A DNA stretch of 64,000 nt from CAWANP01 sp963783445 (GCA_963783445.1 CAWANP010000014.1:119569-183568), one strand, 5' to 3'; counted from the first letter of the stretch, positions 1-9,051 are shown. Notes: generated by a model not told the origin, from the letters alone. Made by a program: numbers and translations.

Positions 1-88
1 TCGTCACTCAGCAAACGCAACAGGGGCGGAAATTCTTTGTACATGGTACACCTCACTGCGCGAGACGGCTTTGGATCCGGCTCCCGGC

Positions 89-1447
89 CTACAATACCCG
101 TATCAGATCATAGCTCTTGAGAATGTGCAATACGCGCCGGGCAAGAGCCGCATCCATATTTGCCTGACCGATTAGCTCCTCAATCGGCAGTCCGTTGTCC
201 TCGGCGGGTATGAGCGTGTAGAGCGTATTGGCAAACTGGGAAGTCTGGGAATCGCCTACAAAGCAGGCTGACAGACGGCCTGGCTCTGGCCTGAGCATGC
301 GCTGCAGCCGCCCATCGGGGGCGGTCATGGCCTGTACCCCCGAGCGGGCCACGTGGTCCGCCTCTCGAAGCGGGCTGTCTTTCAGGGATACCTCTGAGTG
401 ACGGTCGTGCCAGGCAGCCTCCAAGTATCGTAGATTCCCCCGGTCAAGAAGTGGCTTGCCGTCGATGAGGATGGATGGCAGGCGCGTGACCATGTCGCAG
501 TGAATGCTGGAATAGACCATCCCGCCCATATAGACATTGGTGCCCAGGGCAATGTGAGCAGTGCCTGCCGCCTTTTCGTCAAAGAGCATGTTGCCGGTCA
601 GACTTGTTACGGCCGGATTCAGGCCAATGCCGATTTCGGCCAGGTTGGACCACTCCAGATCGCCCGCAGCCTGGGCTTTGTTGATCTGCGTCTCGTACAG
701 CCATCTTGCCGCGGGGCCATCGGCCGGCTCCACCCGTATGAGGCGGCCCCCTTCAAAGCTCAGGACCAGCTCTGTGGACGGGTCGATGACCAGGCCGGGG
801 ATGGAGCCGTTGACAACGATGGTACCCTCTGCCGTGCCCTCAATGGGGGCGATGTAGGTTTCGCCCGAGGGGACATTGCCCCAGGCGCCGTCGTTGATGA
901 CGCCGTCGCTGGCCACCGGCAGGCGCTCCCAGCCCCCAATGTCCGCGGTCAGGCTGTGGGCTACGCCGTTGCGGTCATAGCTGACGAACTCTAGCGTCCT
1001 GCCCCGGGCCAGTGCAATCTCTACGCACCAGCAGCTGCGCACCAATTGCTCAAAGTCGACGTTGGCCAGCTTGAGCACCTCGGAGCTGGCTCCCGGCATG
1101 TGGCCGATGCGGGTGTGTGCCGTCCAGTGCGTCTCCAGGATCCTCTGGCGGAAGGGCAAACATTCGGGGTCGGCGGTAACACAGGTGAGGATCGCCCGCG
1201 CCTCTCGAGCAGCCGTCTGGGCCAGCCAGCTCAGATCTCGGTCGCCAGGAATCCGGCGCTGGACCGAAACCGGCACCAAGAACACCGTCTGGGAAATGCC
1301 CAGTGCATCCGCGGCTTCGGCCAGGGCCACGCCGGGCTCGATGGTGGTCTCGTCGACAAAGATGACGAGCTGCTGATTGGGCGCCAGACCCAGGCAGTGC
1401 TGAACTATCTGCCTGGCGCCCACGACGATAGCATGCTCCATGGGCAT
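89..1447 (-). CDS. M29-family metallo-aminopeptidase
   Basis: Predicted cytoplasmic aminopeptidase of the M29 (AmpS / aminopeptidase T) family, which removes N-terminal residues from peptides with a two-metal centre. The six expected ligand positions are visible: E197 (PSGETY), E271 (LAEIGIG), H298 (GTAHIALG), Y306, H316 and D318 (SIHCDM). The M29 core fills about residues 1-340. The last ~110 residues form an extra tail with a helical, winged-helix-like end (IEELIGQANMDAALARRVL) beyond the usual ~400-residue length. The ATG is supported by AGGAGG six bases upstream. No operon partner is visible inside the window. Some relatives are ring-cleaving dioxygenases (NicX type), so the peptide substrate is family inference. 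Confidence 0.85.
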   Translation of the reverse strand: MPMEHAIVVGARQIVQHCLGLAPNQQLVIFVDETTIEPGVALAEAADALGISQTVFLVPVSVQRRIPGDRDLSWLAQTAAREARAILTCVTADPECLPFRQRILETHWTAHTRIGHMPGASSEVLKLANVDFEQLVRSCWCVEIALARGRTLEFVSYDRNGVAHSLTADIGGWERLPVASDGVINDGAWGNVPSGETYIAPIEGTAEGTIVVNGSIPGLVIDPSTELVLSFEGGRLIRVEPADGPAARWLYETQINKAQAAGDLEWSNLAEIGIGLNPAVTSLTGNMLFDEKAAGTAHIALGTNVYMGGMVYSSIHCDMVTRLPSILIDGKPLLDRGNLRYLEAAWHDRHSEVSLKDSPLREADHVARSGVQAMTAPDGRLQRMLRPEPGRLSACFVGDSQTSQFANTLYTLIPAEDNGLPIEELIGQANMDAALARRVLHILKSYDLIRVL

Positions 1448-1595
1448 TCAATCCCTCCTGAGGTAGGCGGCGCGGAGAGGCGACAAGCCGCCGCGCACTG
1501 TGGTGATTATAGCACAAAGGGGGTGAATCCGTCCAGTCGGTCGGTCCTTGGATGGTGAAAACGGATTCCAGCGGTGTAGCGAACCCTGAGCTCGT

Positions 1596-1853
1596 TTGGG
1601 GATGCCGTTCCTGAGATTATGCCAGAAAGACCGGGGAAGTGAAAGAGATCGACTCGACCGGATGACGGGTCAGTTCCTGTTCCAGCTCATCAGCCGTCGC
1701 TACGGTCGGGGCTCGATGATCCTGACCTTCAACAAAGCCTACGGCGACTGGGGAGACAACCTTGCCGAACAGCACGTAGCCACGGCCATCCTCTGCCGCC
1801 TACAAGACAAAAAGCTTGGACTTGCCCCTCCAGACCCTCGTGTCCTGGCATGA
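1596..1853 (+). pseudogene. IstB (IS21 ATPase) C-terminal remnant
   Basis: The stretch at about 1662-1811 reads QLISRRYGRGSMILTFNKA, then DWGDNLAEQHVATAILCRL. This resembles the C-terminal part of IstB, the AAA+ helper ATPase of IS21-family transposons (family pattern: LVSRRYERGSTILTSNLPF, then WGEVFGDPVLATALLDRL). The Walker A and B regions, istA and terminal repeats are all missing, so only a short dead fragment remains between the aminopeptidase and the regulator. The first residues of this frame do not match the family. Confidence 0.6.
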
Positions 1854-1874
1854 ATCATCTATGTAGGGTATAAT
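1845..1874 (+). promoter_or_regulatory. sigma70-like promoter of the MalT-like regulator
   Basis: A perfect -10 TATAAT (1869-1874) follows CTGGCA (4/6 to TTGACA, 1845-1850) with an 18-base spacer. The expected transcript start near 1881 argues against the upstream GTG at 1883 as start codon and for the GTG at 1916. Confidence 0.55.
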
Positions 1875-1915
1875 CTCTTCCGGTGAGATCGCTGATATTC
1901 AGGAGAAATGAGCCA

Positions 1916-4657
1916 GTGGGGACACCCGATCTACCTGCCGAACCTGTTCTTCTGCTGCGGACCAAGCTGCACAGACCGCGAATTCCTCCGCAATTGGTCC
2001 GGCGGCCCCGGCTGGAGAGCCGGCTGGACCGGGGCCTGGACCGCGGGCTGGTCTTGGTCTCAGCGCCGGCGGGTTTTGGCAAAACGACCTTGGTCAGCCA
2101 ATGGCTTGAGGTCTGTGGCTGCTCGGCAGCCTGGCTGTCTCTCCGTGAGGAGGACAGCGACCTGCCGACCTTTCTTCTCTACCTGATTGCTGCCATCCGC
2201 ACGCTGTACCCCGATGCCTGTCCGGAGACGTGGGCCTTGCTCCGGGCACCGCAATTGCCTCCGATGGCGTACCTGGCCACCATGCTTGTCAATGAACTTG
2301 ACGAGGTACCTCAGGCATTCGTTCTTGTGCTGGACGATTACCACCGTGTCCAGAGCCAGCCCGTGCACCAGTTCGTCGAGACACTCGTGGACTCGGTGTC
2401 CCGCACCCTGTGCCTGGTCCTGATCACGCGTGTCGATCCCTCATTGCCCCTTCCGACGTTGCGTGCCGGGCAAAAGATGCTGGAGCTACGCTCCGGAGAT
2501 CTGCAGCTCACGCCGGACGAAGTCCGGGACTTTTTTCGGCAGTGCATGGGGCTCGAGGTGGATGCTGAGTCGCTAGCCATCCTGGAACAACGCACCGAGG
2601 GCTGGATCGTGGGCCTGCGGCTGGCGGCGTTGTCGCTGCGCGATGCCGGTGAGCTGACTACTCTGACAAGAAACCTGGGGGCCAGTGACCGTCACGTGAT
2701 GGACTACTTGCTGGCCGAAGTGCTCTCCCACCAACCCCAGGCTGTCCAGGAGGTCCTGTTACGCTCCTCAATCCTGCGGCGCTTCTGCGTCTCGCTCCTC
2801 GACGCCCTGCTCGATCGCGATCGCAGCGTGAACGGCCGCGCGCCTGGCGGTGGAACTCGGGACATGTTGCAGTGGATAGAGCGGAGCGGTCTCTTTCTGG
2901 TACCTCTGGATAACGAACGGACCTGGTACCGGTACCATCACCTCTTTCAGGAGCTTCTGGAGCACAAGCTGCGCTCCGAGTCGAGTGAGGAGATGGTGGC
3001 CTCTCTCCACGTCCGGGCCAGTGACTGGTTCGCCGCAGAAGGGCTGATCGAAGAGGCCATGCACCACGCCCTGGCCGCGGGCGATGCGCCGAGAGCGGCC
3101 CGGCTCGTCGAACAGCATCGGCACGCCTTGCTGAATCGAGAAGATTGGCACACCCTGGTACGTTGGGTAGACCTGTTGCCCCAGGAGGTAGCCCACCAGC
3201 GCCCAGGCTTGCTGCTGGCGCGGGCCTGGCACCAGCACTGGCGCTGGCAGTACGCAACCGTGCCGCCTCTTCTGCAAACGGCCGAGGAACTGATCTCTCC
3301 TGATGCGGAAGTGACAACCGCAGCCGAGCGTCAGATCCTGCGTGGCGAGATCGACACTCTGTGGAGCGCGCTCTGGTTTGCGCGGGGTGATGGACGGCGA
3401 TGTCTGGAATGCAGCCAGCGGGCGAGGAAGCGCCTCCCGGCCGCGCTTGGTTATGTACGGAGCATGTTCCTCGAGTACTTGGCGTGGGGCTACCAGATGA
3501 CGGGCCAGGCGCAGACGGGCATACGCATCCTGGAAGAAGCGCTGGCCAGCGATGAGGCCAGGGAGGACCTTTTCACCGCACGAATGCTACTCGGCCTGGT
3601 CATCATCTACTACCTGTCCGGCGATTTGCGCCTGCAGGAGCAGATGGCGTTAAGGCTCCTCAAGCTGTCCCCGGAGAAACCGTTGGCGCTCAGTAGGACC
3701 TGGGCCCACTCGTTCTCTGGACAGGCGTGCTATCAGCAGAACAGACTGGAAGAGGCGGCGACGCATTTTTCAGCGGTGACGGAACATCCGTACCTGGGCA
3801 ACGCGGCAGCAAGCCAGGCGTGTATGCTGAGCCTGGCCCTGACCTACCAGGCCCAGGGCCGCCCCGAGGCGGCCACGCAGGTGGCGGAGCAAAGCCTGGG
3901 CTTCGCCCTGGAGATTCGCCAACCCGTACAGATGGTAGAGGCGCGCGCCTTCCAGGCGCGTCTGGCCTTGCTGCAAGGAGATCTGGCAGCGGCCCTGCGC
4001 TGGGCGCGAGGCGTGACCCCGGAAGAGTTGCCCGCCCGCACGCTGTTCCCCGAAGTCCCGCGCGTGACCCTGGCCCGGGTGCTGATCGCCCAGGGGACGA
4101 GGGACAGCCTGCAGAAGGCAAGCCAGATTCTGGAAGAAATGGTGGGCATCGCGCGAGGCGTACACAGCACCCCCCACATCATCGAGCTCTTGGCCCTCCA
4201 GGCGCTGGTTTGCGACGCGCAGGGAGACGGCGCAAAGGCCCTGGATCTGTTGCGGCAATCGCTGGAGCTGGCACAACCTGGCGGCTCTCTCCGCGTTTTC
4301 GTGGACCTCGGCCCGGCGATGATCCCCCTCCTTTCCCGGCTTACAGAGTTAAAGAGCGAGTCCAACTACGTCAGGCGGATCCTGGCTGCCTTTGCCCCTT
4401 CACCGCTGCGGCGCGATGCGCAGCGGCTCGATCAAACTGCCCAACTGGAGATCGTTGAGTCTCTGACGAACCGCGAGCAGGAGATCCTCGAACTGTTGGC
4501 CCGGCGCTTGTCTGACAAGGAGATCGCCCAGGCGTTGCACATCTCGCCCTATACCGTGAGAAAACATACCAGTAACCTCTACGGCAAGCTGCAAGTAGCC
4601 GGCCGGCGGCAGGCCGTCCGCAAGGCTATAGCATTGGGTATCTTGCCACCCCAGTAG
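1916..4657 (+). CDS. MalT-like LuxR-family STAND transcriptional regulator
   Basis: Large ATP-dependent transcription activator with the MalT architecture. It has a P-loop STAND ATPase at the N-terminus (Walker A SAPAGFGKTTL near residues 49-59, Walker B AFVLVLDDYH near 135-145), a middle of TPR-like helical repeats that normally senses a ligand, and a LuxR/GerE helix-turn-helix in the last ~65 residues (LTNREQEILELLARRLSDKE, then ISPYTVRKHTSNLY). AGGAGA at 1901-1906 lies ten bases before GTG 1916, which I prefer to GTG 1883 (11 residues longer). Length (913 aa) is normal for the family. The inducer and target genes are not evident; the sulfatase region downstream is the nearest candidate target, which is inference only. 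Confidence 0.9.
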   Translation: MGTPDLPAEPVLLLRTKLHRPRIPPQLVRRPRLESRLDRGLDRGLVLVSAPAGFGKTTLVSQWLEVCGCSAAWLSLREEDSDLPTFLLYLIAAIRTLYPDACPETWALLRAPQLPPMAYLATMLVNELDEVPQAFVLVLDDYHRVQSQPVHQFVETLVDSVSRTLCLVLITRVDPSLPLPTLRAGQKMLELRSGDLQLTPDEVRDFFRQCMGLEVDAESLAILEQRTEGWIVGLRLAALSLRDAGELTTLTRNLGASDRHVMDYLLAEVLSHQPQAVQEVLLRSSILRRFCVSLLDALLDRDRSVNGRAPGGGTRDMLQWIERSGLFLVPLDNERTWYRYHHLFQELLEHKLRSESSEEMVASLHVRASDWFAAEGLIEEAMHHALAAGDAPRAARLVEQHRHALLNREDWHTLVRWVDLLPQEVAHQRPGLLLARAWHQHWRWQYATVPPLLQTAEELISPDAEVTTAAERQILRGEIDTLWSALWFARGDGRRCLECSQRARKRLPAALGYVRSMFLEYLAWGYQMTGQAQTGIRILEEALASDEAREDLFTARMLLGLVIIYYLSGDLRLQEQMALRLLKLSPEKPLALSRTWAHSFSGQACYQQNRLEEAATHFSAVTEHPYLGNAAASQACMLSLALTYQAQGRPEAATQVAEQSLGFALEIRQPVQMVEARAFQARLALLQGDLAAALRWARGVTPEELPARTLFPEVPRVTLARVLIAQGTRDSLQKASQILEEMVGIARGVHSTPHIIELLALQALVCDAQGDGAKALDLLRQSLELAQPGGSLRVFVDLGPAMIPLLSRLTELKSESNYVRRILAAFAPSPLRRDAQRLDQTAQLEIVESLTNREQEILELLARRLSDKEIAQALHISPYTVRKHTSNLYGKLQVAGRRQAVRKAIALGILPPQ

Positions 4658-4681
4658 CGTTCTTTCCCCGTTCTTCCCATC

Positions 4682-4780
4682 GAGATACTGAAAAACTACT
4701 CCATTTTTGGGGTTGTCTTCCCTCACTTAATCGAATATAGTGGCAAGAGAAGCCAGTCCGGGCTGCCCAAATCGTGATAG
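4682..4780 (+). repeat. dispersed intergenic repeat, copy A
   Basis: The sequence starting GATACTGAAAAACTACTCC, with TTTTTGGGGTTGTCTT inside, is similar to 13388-13488, where GATACTGAGAATCTACTTC and TTCTTGGGGTTGTCTT occur in the same order. Both copies lie just after a stop codon on the plus strand. The best-matched part is the first ~55 bases. Origin is unknown; it may be a degenerate mobile or REP-type element. Confidence 0.55.
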
Positions 4781-4854
4781 TATGGTTACCCGAGGCCACA
4801 GTTGGGCCCAATGGGGACTACTCTTGCCCTAGCCGTTATCCAGGACGACAGGAT

Positions 4855-5217
4855 GACACGCGCGGCGAATGTCCCAAGAACCGGTTCCTGACAACGCAGG
4901 ACGGAGAGGATGGCCTGAACTACCTGTGTGCCGGTTGGCAGGCCTTTTTCCGGCGGGCCAACGAGCCGATGCAGATCATTGCCACGTTGATGCGCATGGG
5001 CCGCCCGGCCTCAGAGGTCATGGCCATCATGGCCAGAAAGGAGGCTGACTGGCAAACCAAGCTCACCAGATCCAGACCTGAAGATCCCTGTCCCTGTGGC
5101 AGCGGGCTCAGATTCGGACAATGCCATGGCTTGAAGCGACCCGGACATGGCCAGAGAGGTCGCGCCAAACATGTGCAGCACCCGCGACCACGTGCCAAAG
5201 CCGGCGCGAGCTGGTGA
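4855..5217 (+). pseudogene. anaerobic sulfatase-maturase (anSME) C-terminal remnant with SEC-C motif
   Basis: The frame contains GECPKNRF, then GLNYLCAGWQAFFRR, then a helical stretch and DPCPCGSGLRFGQCHG. The first two resemble the end of the SPASM region of radical-SAM sulfatase-maturating enzymes (CPKNRF ... NYLCAGYKAFF). The last is a SEC-C zinc motif (C-x-C-x8-C-H), seen at the C-terminus of some such enzymes. The ~300-residue radical SAM core with its CxxxCxxC cluster is absent; upstream lies repeat DNA and then the regulator stop. The intact sulfatase that such an enzyme would activate starts only 77 bases downstream. A stand-alone SEC-C protein is the alternative reading. Confidence 0.65.
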
Positions 5218-5293
5218 TGGCAGGCGATTCCGCGAATATCGGGGCAGATCCAGGGAGGCTGCCCTAACAGACTAGAAAAAGAGTGAGGGAGAA

Positions 5294-6832
5294 ATGGCTG
5301 AAAAGAAACCGAATATCCTGATCATCTGGGGGGATGACATCGGCATCACCAACCTGAGCTGCTACAGCGACGGGTTGATGGGCTACGGCACCCCCAACAT
5401 CGACCGCATCGCCGACGAAGGCATGCGCTTTACCGACTCGTACGGCCAGCAGAGCTGTACGGCTGGCCGGGCGGCCTTTATCACCGGGCAGAGCCCCTAC
5501 CGCACCGGCCTGACCAAGGTCGGCATGCCGGGTGCCGACGTCGGCCTCCAGGCCGAGGACGCCACCATCGCCGAGCTGCTCAAGCCGCTGGGCTACGCCA
5601 CCGGCCAGTTTGGCAAGAACCATTTTGGCGACAAGAACAAGTACCTGCCCACTGCCCATGGTTTCGACGAGTTCTTTGGCAACCTCTACCACCTCAACGC
5701 CGAGGAAGAGCCGGAGAACGTCGACTATCCGCCGGAGGAGGACTTTCCCAACTTTGGAAAGATATTTAGACCACGGGGCGTCATTCACTCCTGGGCTACG
5801 GAGGAAGACGATCCCACCGAACAGCCGCGCTGGGGCCGCGTTGGCAAACAGAAGATCGAGGACACCGGCCCTCTGACCAGGAAGCGCATGGAGACCTGCG
5901 ACACCGAGTTTGTGGCTGCCGCCCAGGACTTTATCAAGCGCACTCACGAGGATGACCAGCCCTTCTTCGTCTGGCTCAACACCACCTGGATGCACTTCCG
6001 CGTCCACCCGCCCGAGGAGATCCTCGGGCAGGCCGGCCGCTGGCAGTCCTACTACCACGACGCCATGGTCGAGCATGACAAGCAAGTGGGCCAGATGCTG
6101 GACCTGTTGGATGAGCTTGGCATTGCTGAGGATACCATTGTCATGTACAGCACCGACAACGGGCCGCACATGAACTCCTGGCCCGACGCTGCCATGACCC
6201 CCTTCCGCAACGAAAAGAACTCGAACTGGGAGGGCGCCTTCCGTGTGCCGGCGATGGTGCGCTGGCCGGGCAAGATCCCGGCAGGTGTGGTCTCTAACGA
6301 GATCATCGCCCATCAGGACTGGCTGCCTACCTTGATGGCGGCGGCCGGCGAGCCTGATATCGCTGAGAAACTGAAGAAGGGGCACCTAGCCGGCGACAAG
6401 ACCTTCAAGGTACACATCGACGGCTACAATTTCTTGCCCTGCTTCCTGGGTGAAGAGGAGAAAGGCCCGCGGTCTGGCTTCGTCTACTTCTCCGATGACG
6501 GCGACCTGGTCGCGCTGCGCTACGACAACTGGAAGGTGGTCTTTGCCGAGCAGCGCATGCAGGGCACCGCCGCCATCTGGGCGGAGCCGTTTACCTTCCT
6601 ACGCGTGCCCAAGATCTTTAACCTGCGTACCGATCCGTTTGAGCGGGCGGATATCACCTCCAACACCTACTGGGACTGGATGATCGACCACGCCTACATC
6701 ACCTACGCCGCGCAGTTTCTGATCCGCCAGTTCCTGGACACGTTCCAGGAATTCCCGCCGCGCATGAAGCCGGCCAGTTTTGGCATCGACCAGATCCTGG
6801 CTAAGATGGAACAGGCTCTAAATATCGACTAG
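5294..6832 (+). CDS. Cys-type arylsulfatase (sulfatase family, PF00884)
   Basis: Hydrolyses sulfate esters. The formylglycine signature is C55-T-A-G-R (CTAGRAAFITGQ), a C-x-A-x-R variant of the usual C-x-P-x-R. The metal-binding Asp pair D14-D15 sits in LIIWGDDIG, and the alkaline-phosphatase-fold features STDNGPH and FGKNHFGDKNKY are present. At 512 residues it is full length. No signal peptide is seen, so a cytoplasmic location is likely. It needs a maturase to convert Cys55 to formylglycine, but the only maturase-like sequence here is the dead fragment just upstream. The start is ATG with GAGGGAG directly upstream. Substrate is unknown. Confidence 0.9.
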   Translation: MAEKKPNILIIWGDDIGITNLSCYSDGLMGYGTPNIDRIADEGMRFTDSYGQQSCTAGRAAFITGQSPYRTGLTKVGMPGADVGLQAEDATIAELLKPLGYATGQFGKNHFGDKNKYLPTAHGFDEFFGNLYHLNAEEEPENVDYPPEEDFPNFGKIFRPRGVIHSWATEEDDPTEQPRWGRVGKQKIEDTGPLTRKRMETCDTEFVAAAQDFIKRTHEDDQPFFVWLNTTWMHFRVHPPEEILGQAGRWQSYYHDAMVEHDKQVGQMLDLLDELGIAEDTIVMYSTDNGPHMNSWPDAAMTPFRNEKNSNWEGAFRVPAMVRWPGKIPAGVVSNEIIAHQDWLPTLMAAAGEPDIAEKLKKGHLAGDKTFKVHIDGYNFLPCFLGEEEKGPRSGFVYFSDDGDLVALRYDNWKVVFAEQRMQGTAAIWAEPFTFLRVPKIFNLRTDPFERADITSNTYWDWMIDHAYITYAAQFLIRQFLDTFQEFPPRMKPASFGIDQILAKMEQALNID

Positions 6833-6850
6833 CAGAGGGGGTGACTGTCG

Positions 6851-6878
6851 GGTGCAACGCACCGTGGTGCGTTGTACC
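6851..6878 (+). terminator. hairpin after the sulfatase gene
   Basis: GGTGCAACGCAC and GTGCGTTGTACC form a 12-base stem (one G-U pair) with the four-base loop CGTG, starting 18 bases after the sulfatase stop. No T-run follows, so this may be a REP-like hairpin or an mRNA 3'-end stabiliser rather than a simple intrinsic terminator. Confidence 0.45.
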
Positions 6879-6931
6879 TGCAGTTCCCATAACTCGTGCA
6901 ATAGATGATAGACGATTGGGGAAACCATCGC

Positions 6932-7108
6932 ATGAGAAGCCACATCGCTGGGGATGCCGTGCAGGACTTTTACGACCTGCACCCTTATCCGCCGCCGGTC
7001 GACGACCTCGAGGGGTATCGCCAGCGCTGGCAGGACGAGCGCCAGGCGCAGCCGGCCACGGCTGGTTGCGCCTGCGGCGCGCGTACTCTGTCATGTCCAA
7101 GAGTATAG
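6932..7108 (+). pseudogene. truncated SAM-dependent methyltransferase N-terminus
   Basis: The frame reads VQDFYDLHPYPPPVDDLEGY then RQRWQDERQAQP. This resembles the N-terminal cap of a family of class I methyltransferases that begins with a (Y/F)YxxxPYPPPVxDLxxYR motif. Only about 58 residues remain before a stop. The Rossmann core with the SAM-binding GxGxG loop is absent; AGCACGA near the end may be its degenerate start. The gene is cut next to the IS110 element, but no matching 3' part is seen on the other side of that element, so a simple insertion does not explain the loss. Confidence 0.5.
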
Positions 7109-7388
7109 GTCTCTACCCTCTGCCAAGTGCTGTAAGGAGACAAAATGATGACCCATTATTAACTGCCAGGAAAGAGTGCGGTAAAAGTCAAGACCCAATC
7201 TGAGCCGCACAATGGACTTTAACAGGCATTTTCGAGACGTACTCGGCTAGACCTGCCCACGTCGATTTTTCGACAAAGGAGGCGAATCGGCAAGTCTATG
7301 GCGACCGATGATTCGCTGAGGTTGACCCAGGTGACACAAGACTGCCTGGGTCGTGTGCGACGGCCGATGGAGAGAGACTTGATCTGGT

Positions 7389-8687
7389 CTACACCTCCTT
7401 GGGGCGATAGGTCTCGTTGCGGTGTAGCAGCCCGACAACAAGTCCTACGCTCTTGCGCGCGGTGAGGACCAGAGCCCGCTTGTGATGGTGCTTGGAGGCA
7501 TCCCGATACTTGCGGCGATAGAATGCCGTGTATTCCGGGATATGCTGGCGCATGAGATTGGCTGCCTGGATGAGGTAATAGCGCAAGTAGCGGTTGCCGG
7601 TCTTGGCCATACGGCGGTCTTCGGCTTCAAAGTCACCGGAATTGGAACGAGGCCACCACAGACCGGCTATCTTGGCGACGGCATCTTCGGCGTCGCGGAG
7701 GTTTCTGGGACGATAGCGTTTACGTTTCTTGTCCCACTTCTGTGCTTGCAGGAAGCGCTGGGTGTCGCCGATTTCGGCGCCGTTTCCACTGGAGAAGACC
7801 GGGCCGACGCCAGGAATGGTCGCCAGTTTCATGATGGCGGGGTGGAGCTGGACTTCGGCGGTGATCCAGTCCTCGACCAGGGCGATCTGGCCTTCCAAGA
7901 AACGGATATGTTCCAGGGTGAGGTCCAGGATACGGTGCACCGGCAAGGCCAAAGCATCGGGCAGAGGGAAGCTCTCGACGGCCACCCGGTGGAGCTTGCG
8001 GGCGTTGTCGAAGGGGTCGGGGAGATGATGTCCGCTCATTTCGTGCAAGGTCTGGGCCAGATCTTCGACTGGAATGGCAGCTAGCTCGTCGAGGGTGGTG
8101 TACTCAGATAACACCTGGCGGCTGGTGACGCCAAAGACGTCGGAGAAGGGCTTGAGCCGGCGATAGGAACTGGCTTTGAGGAAGAGAAAAGCAGAGAAGT
8201 AGCATTTTTCTCGGGCCAGGTTCTGGACCAGATGGAAGCGGAGGCGGGTGTAGAAGCGCAGCGGCAGCGTGTCCAGTTGTGGGGACCAGGTCGCGTCAGG
8301 TCGCCGGGTACGGGTACGGTCGGCGATGTAGAAGGAGTCCTTCTGGTCAGTCTTGTCATCTTGAGGGAAGCACTTCTTGAACCACTTGACCCAGCGTGGG
8401 TTGAGAAGGAAGAGGTTCAAATCGTAGGCTTCCAGGTCAGGATCGGCGGCGAGCTGGTTGAAGAAGGGCAACCACAGGAAGCCAGTCGCTTCCCCGGATA
8501 CATCCAGGCCGTCGAATTGGTAGGTTTCCAGAGCATCGATCATGAGGGCCTTGGCCAGCGAGTAGCCAGGCAGAGAGTTGTCGAAGGACCGATGCTGTTC
8601 AAGGGGCCGGCCATCAGGGAAGAGTAGGCAGAAGTCTGCTTTCTTCTGACTGAAGTCAATGCCGGCCTGCAAACGATTGGTGGTCAT
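7389..8687 (-). CDS. IS110-family DEDD transposase
   Basis: DEDD (RuvC-like) transposase of IS110 elements. The N-terminal catalytic domain shows AGIDFSQKKADF (first Asp), SGEATG (Glu) and DDKTDQKDSFYIADR (Asp pair region). The C-terminal IS116/IS110/IS902 domain shows LATIPGVGP, with the conserved Ser likely in the PRSNSGDFE stretch, and a KTGNRYLRYYL block. The start is set by AAGGAG six to seven bases before the ATG at 8687; a longer frame to 8717 lacks this support. At 432 residues it looks intact. The DNA 5' of the gene is long and structured, as expected if it encodes the guide RNA used by this family. Confidence 0.88.
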   Translation of the reverse strand: MTTNRLQAGIDFSQKKADFCLLFPDGRPLEQHRSFDNSLPGYSLAKALMIDALETYQFDGLDVSGEATGFLWLPFFNQLAADPDLEAYDLNLFLLNPRWVKWFKKCFPQDDKTDQKDSFYIADRTRTRRPDATWSPQLDTLPLRFYTRLRFHLVQNLAREKCYFSAFLFLKASSYRRLKPFSDVFGVTSRQVLSEYTTLDELAAIPVEDLAQTLHEMSGHHLPDPFDNARKLHRVAVESFPLPDALALPVHRILDLTLEHIRFLEGQIALVEDWITAEVQLHPAIMKLATIPGVGPVFSSGNGAEIGDTQRFLQAQKWDKKRKRYRPRNLRDAEDAVAKIAGLWWPRSNSGDFEAEDRRMAKTGNRYLRYYLIQAANLMRQHIPEYTAFYRRKYRDASKHHHKRALVLTARKSVGLVVGLLHRNETYRPKEV

Positions 8688-8990
8688 AGATGATCTCCTT
8701 TCATCGAGACAGAACAAACAGCCAGCGGTCCACCCGGGTGCCCCGGCGCTCCCTGGAGCGGCATCCTTGCGGCAAATCAGCCCTCATGCTCCGTTGAGAG
8801 GTTCTGCGGGCTGCTACCCCGCAGCTCGGCGGAGGTAGGGGCATCGTGCGATGTCAGACGTTGATCCCCAAGGAGACCGGGAGTCAAACTTTCCGAGACG
8901 TAGCTGGCTGCTGGTCTCTGCCAGCTCGGTAAGGAGCAACAGACTTGCCCGGTATGCCCGCAGTCCGGCCCATGCCGAACTGCCTAATTA
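7389..8990 (-). mobile_element. IS110-family insertion sequence (outer ends not defined)
   Basis: One transposase gene is followed, on its 5' side, by about 300 bases of gene-free, hairpin-rich DNA, the layout of IS110-group elements, which lack long terminal inverted repeats. An inverted pair GACCCAGG / CCTGGGTC at 7324-7352 just past the transposase stop may belong to the element as a terminator. Exact ends cannot be set without an empty-site comparison. Confidence 0.6.
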
Positions 8991-9000
8991 TCGCCGGGGC
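8700..9000 (-). ncRNA. candidate IS110 bridge RNA region
   Basis: About 300 bases without a gene lie upstream of the transposase. They contain several inverted pairs: CTGCGGG / CCCGCAG (8804-8824), AGCTGGC / GCCAGCT (8902-8926, with flanking CCG/CGG) and shorter ones. In IS110-group elements the non-coding end on the 5' side of the transposase encodes a structured bridge RNA whose two loops pair with target and donor DNA. The position, length and folding fit this, but guide loops cannot be assigned without covariation data or the ends of the element. Confidence 0.4.
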
Positions 9001-9016
9001 ACCCGGCTTTAGCAAA

Positions 9017-9034
9017 TGTCATATGACATATTAT
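9017..9034 (+). promoter_or_regulatory. 12-base palindrome overlapping a likely -10 region
   Basis: The perfect palindrome TGTCATATGACA (9017-9028) abuts TATTAT (9029-9034) in an AT-rich pocket 18 bases before the start codon of the 2H/HAD gene. The position suits an operator for a dimeric repressor acting on that promoter. The -35 box is weak. Confidence 0.4.
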
Positions 9035-9051
9035 ATACAAGGAGTAGAGAC

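Noticed and set aside
5264..6385. Long antisense frame (373 codons) opposite the sulfatase
   Set aside because: Shadow of a GC-rich gene; composition is biased and there is no family match or ribosome site.
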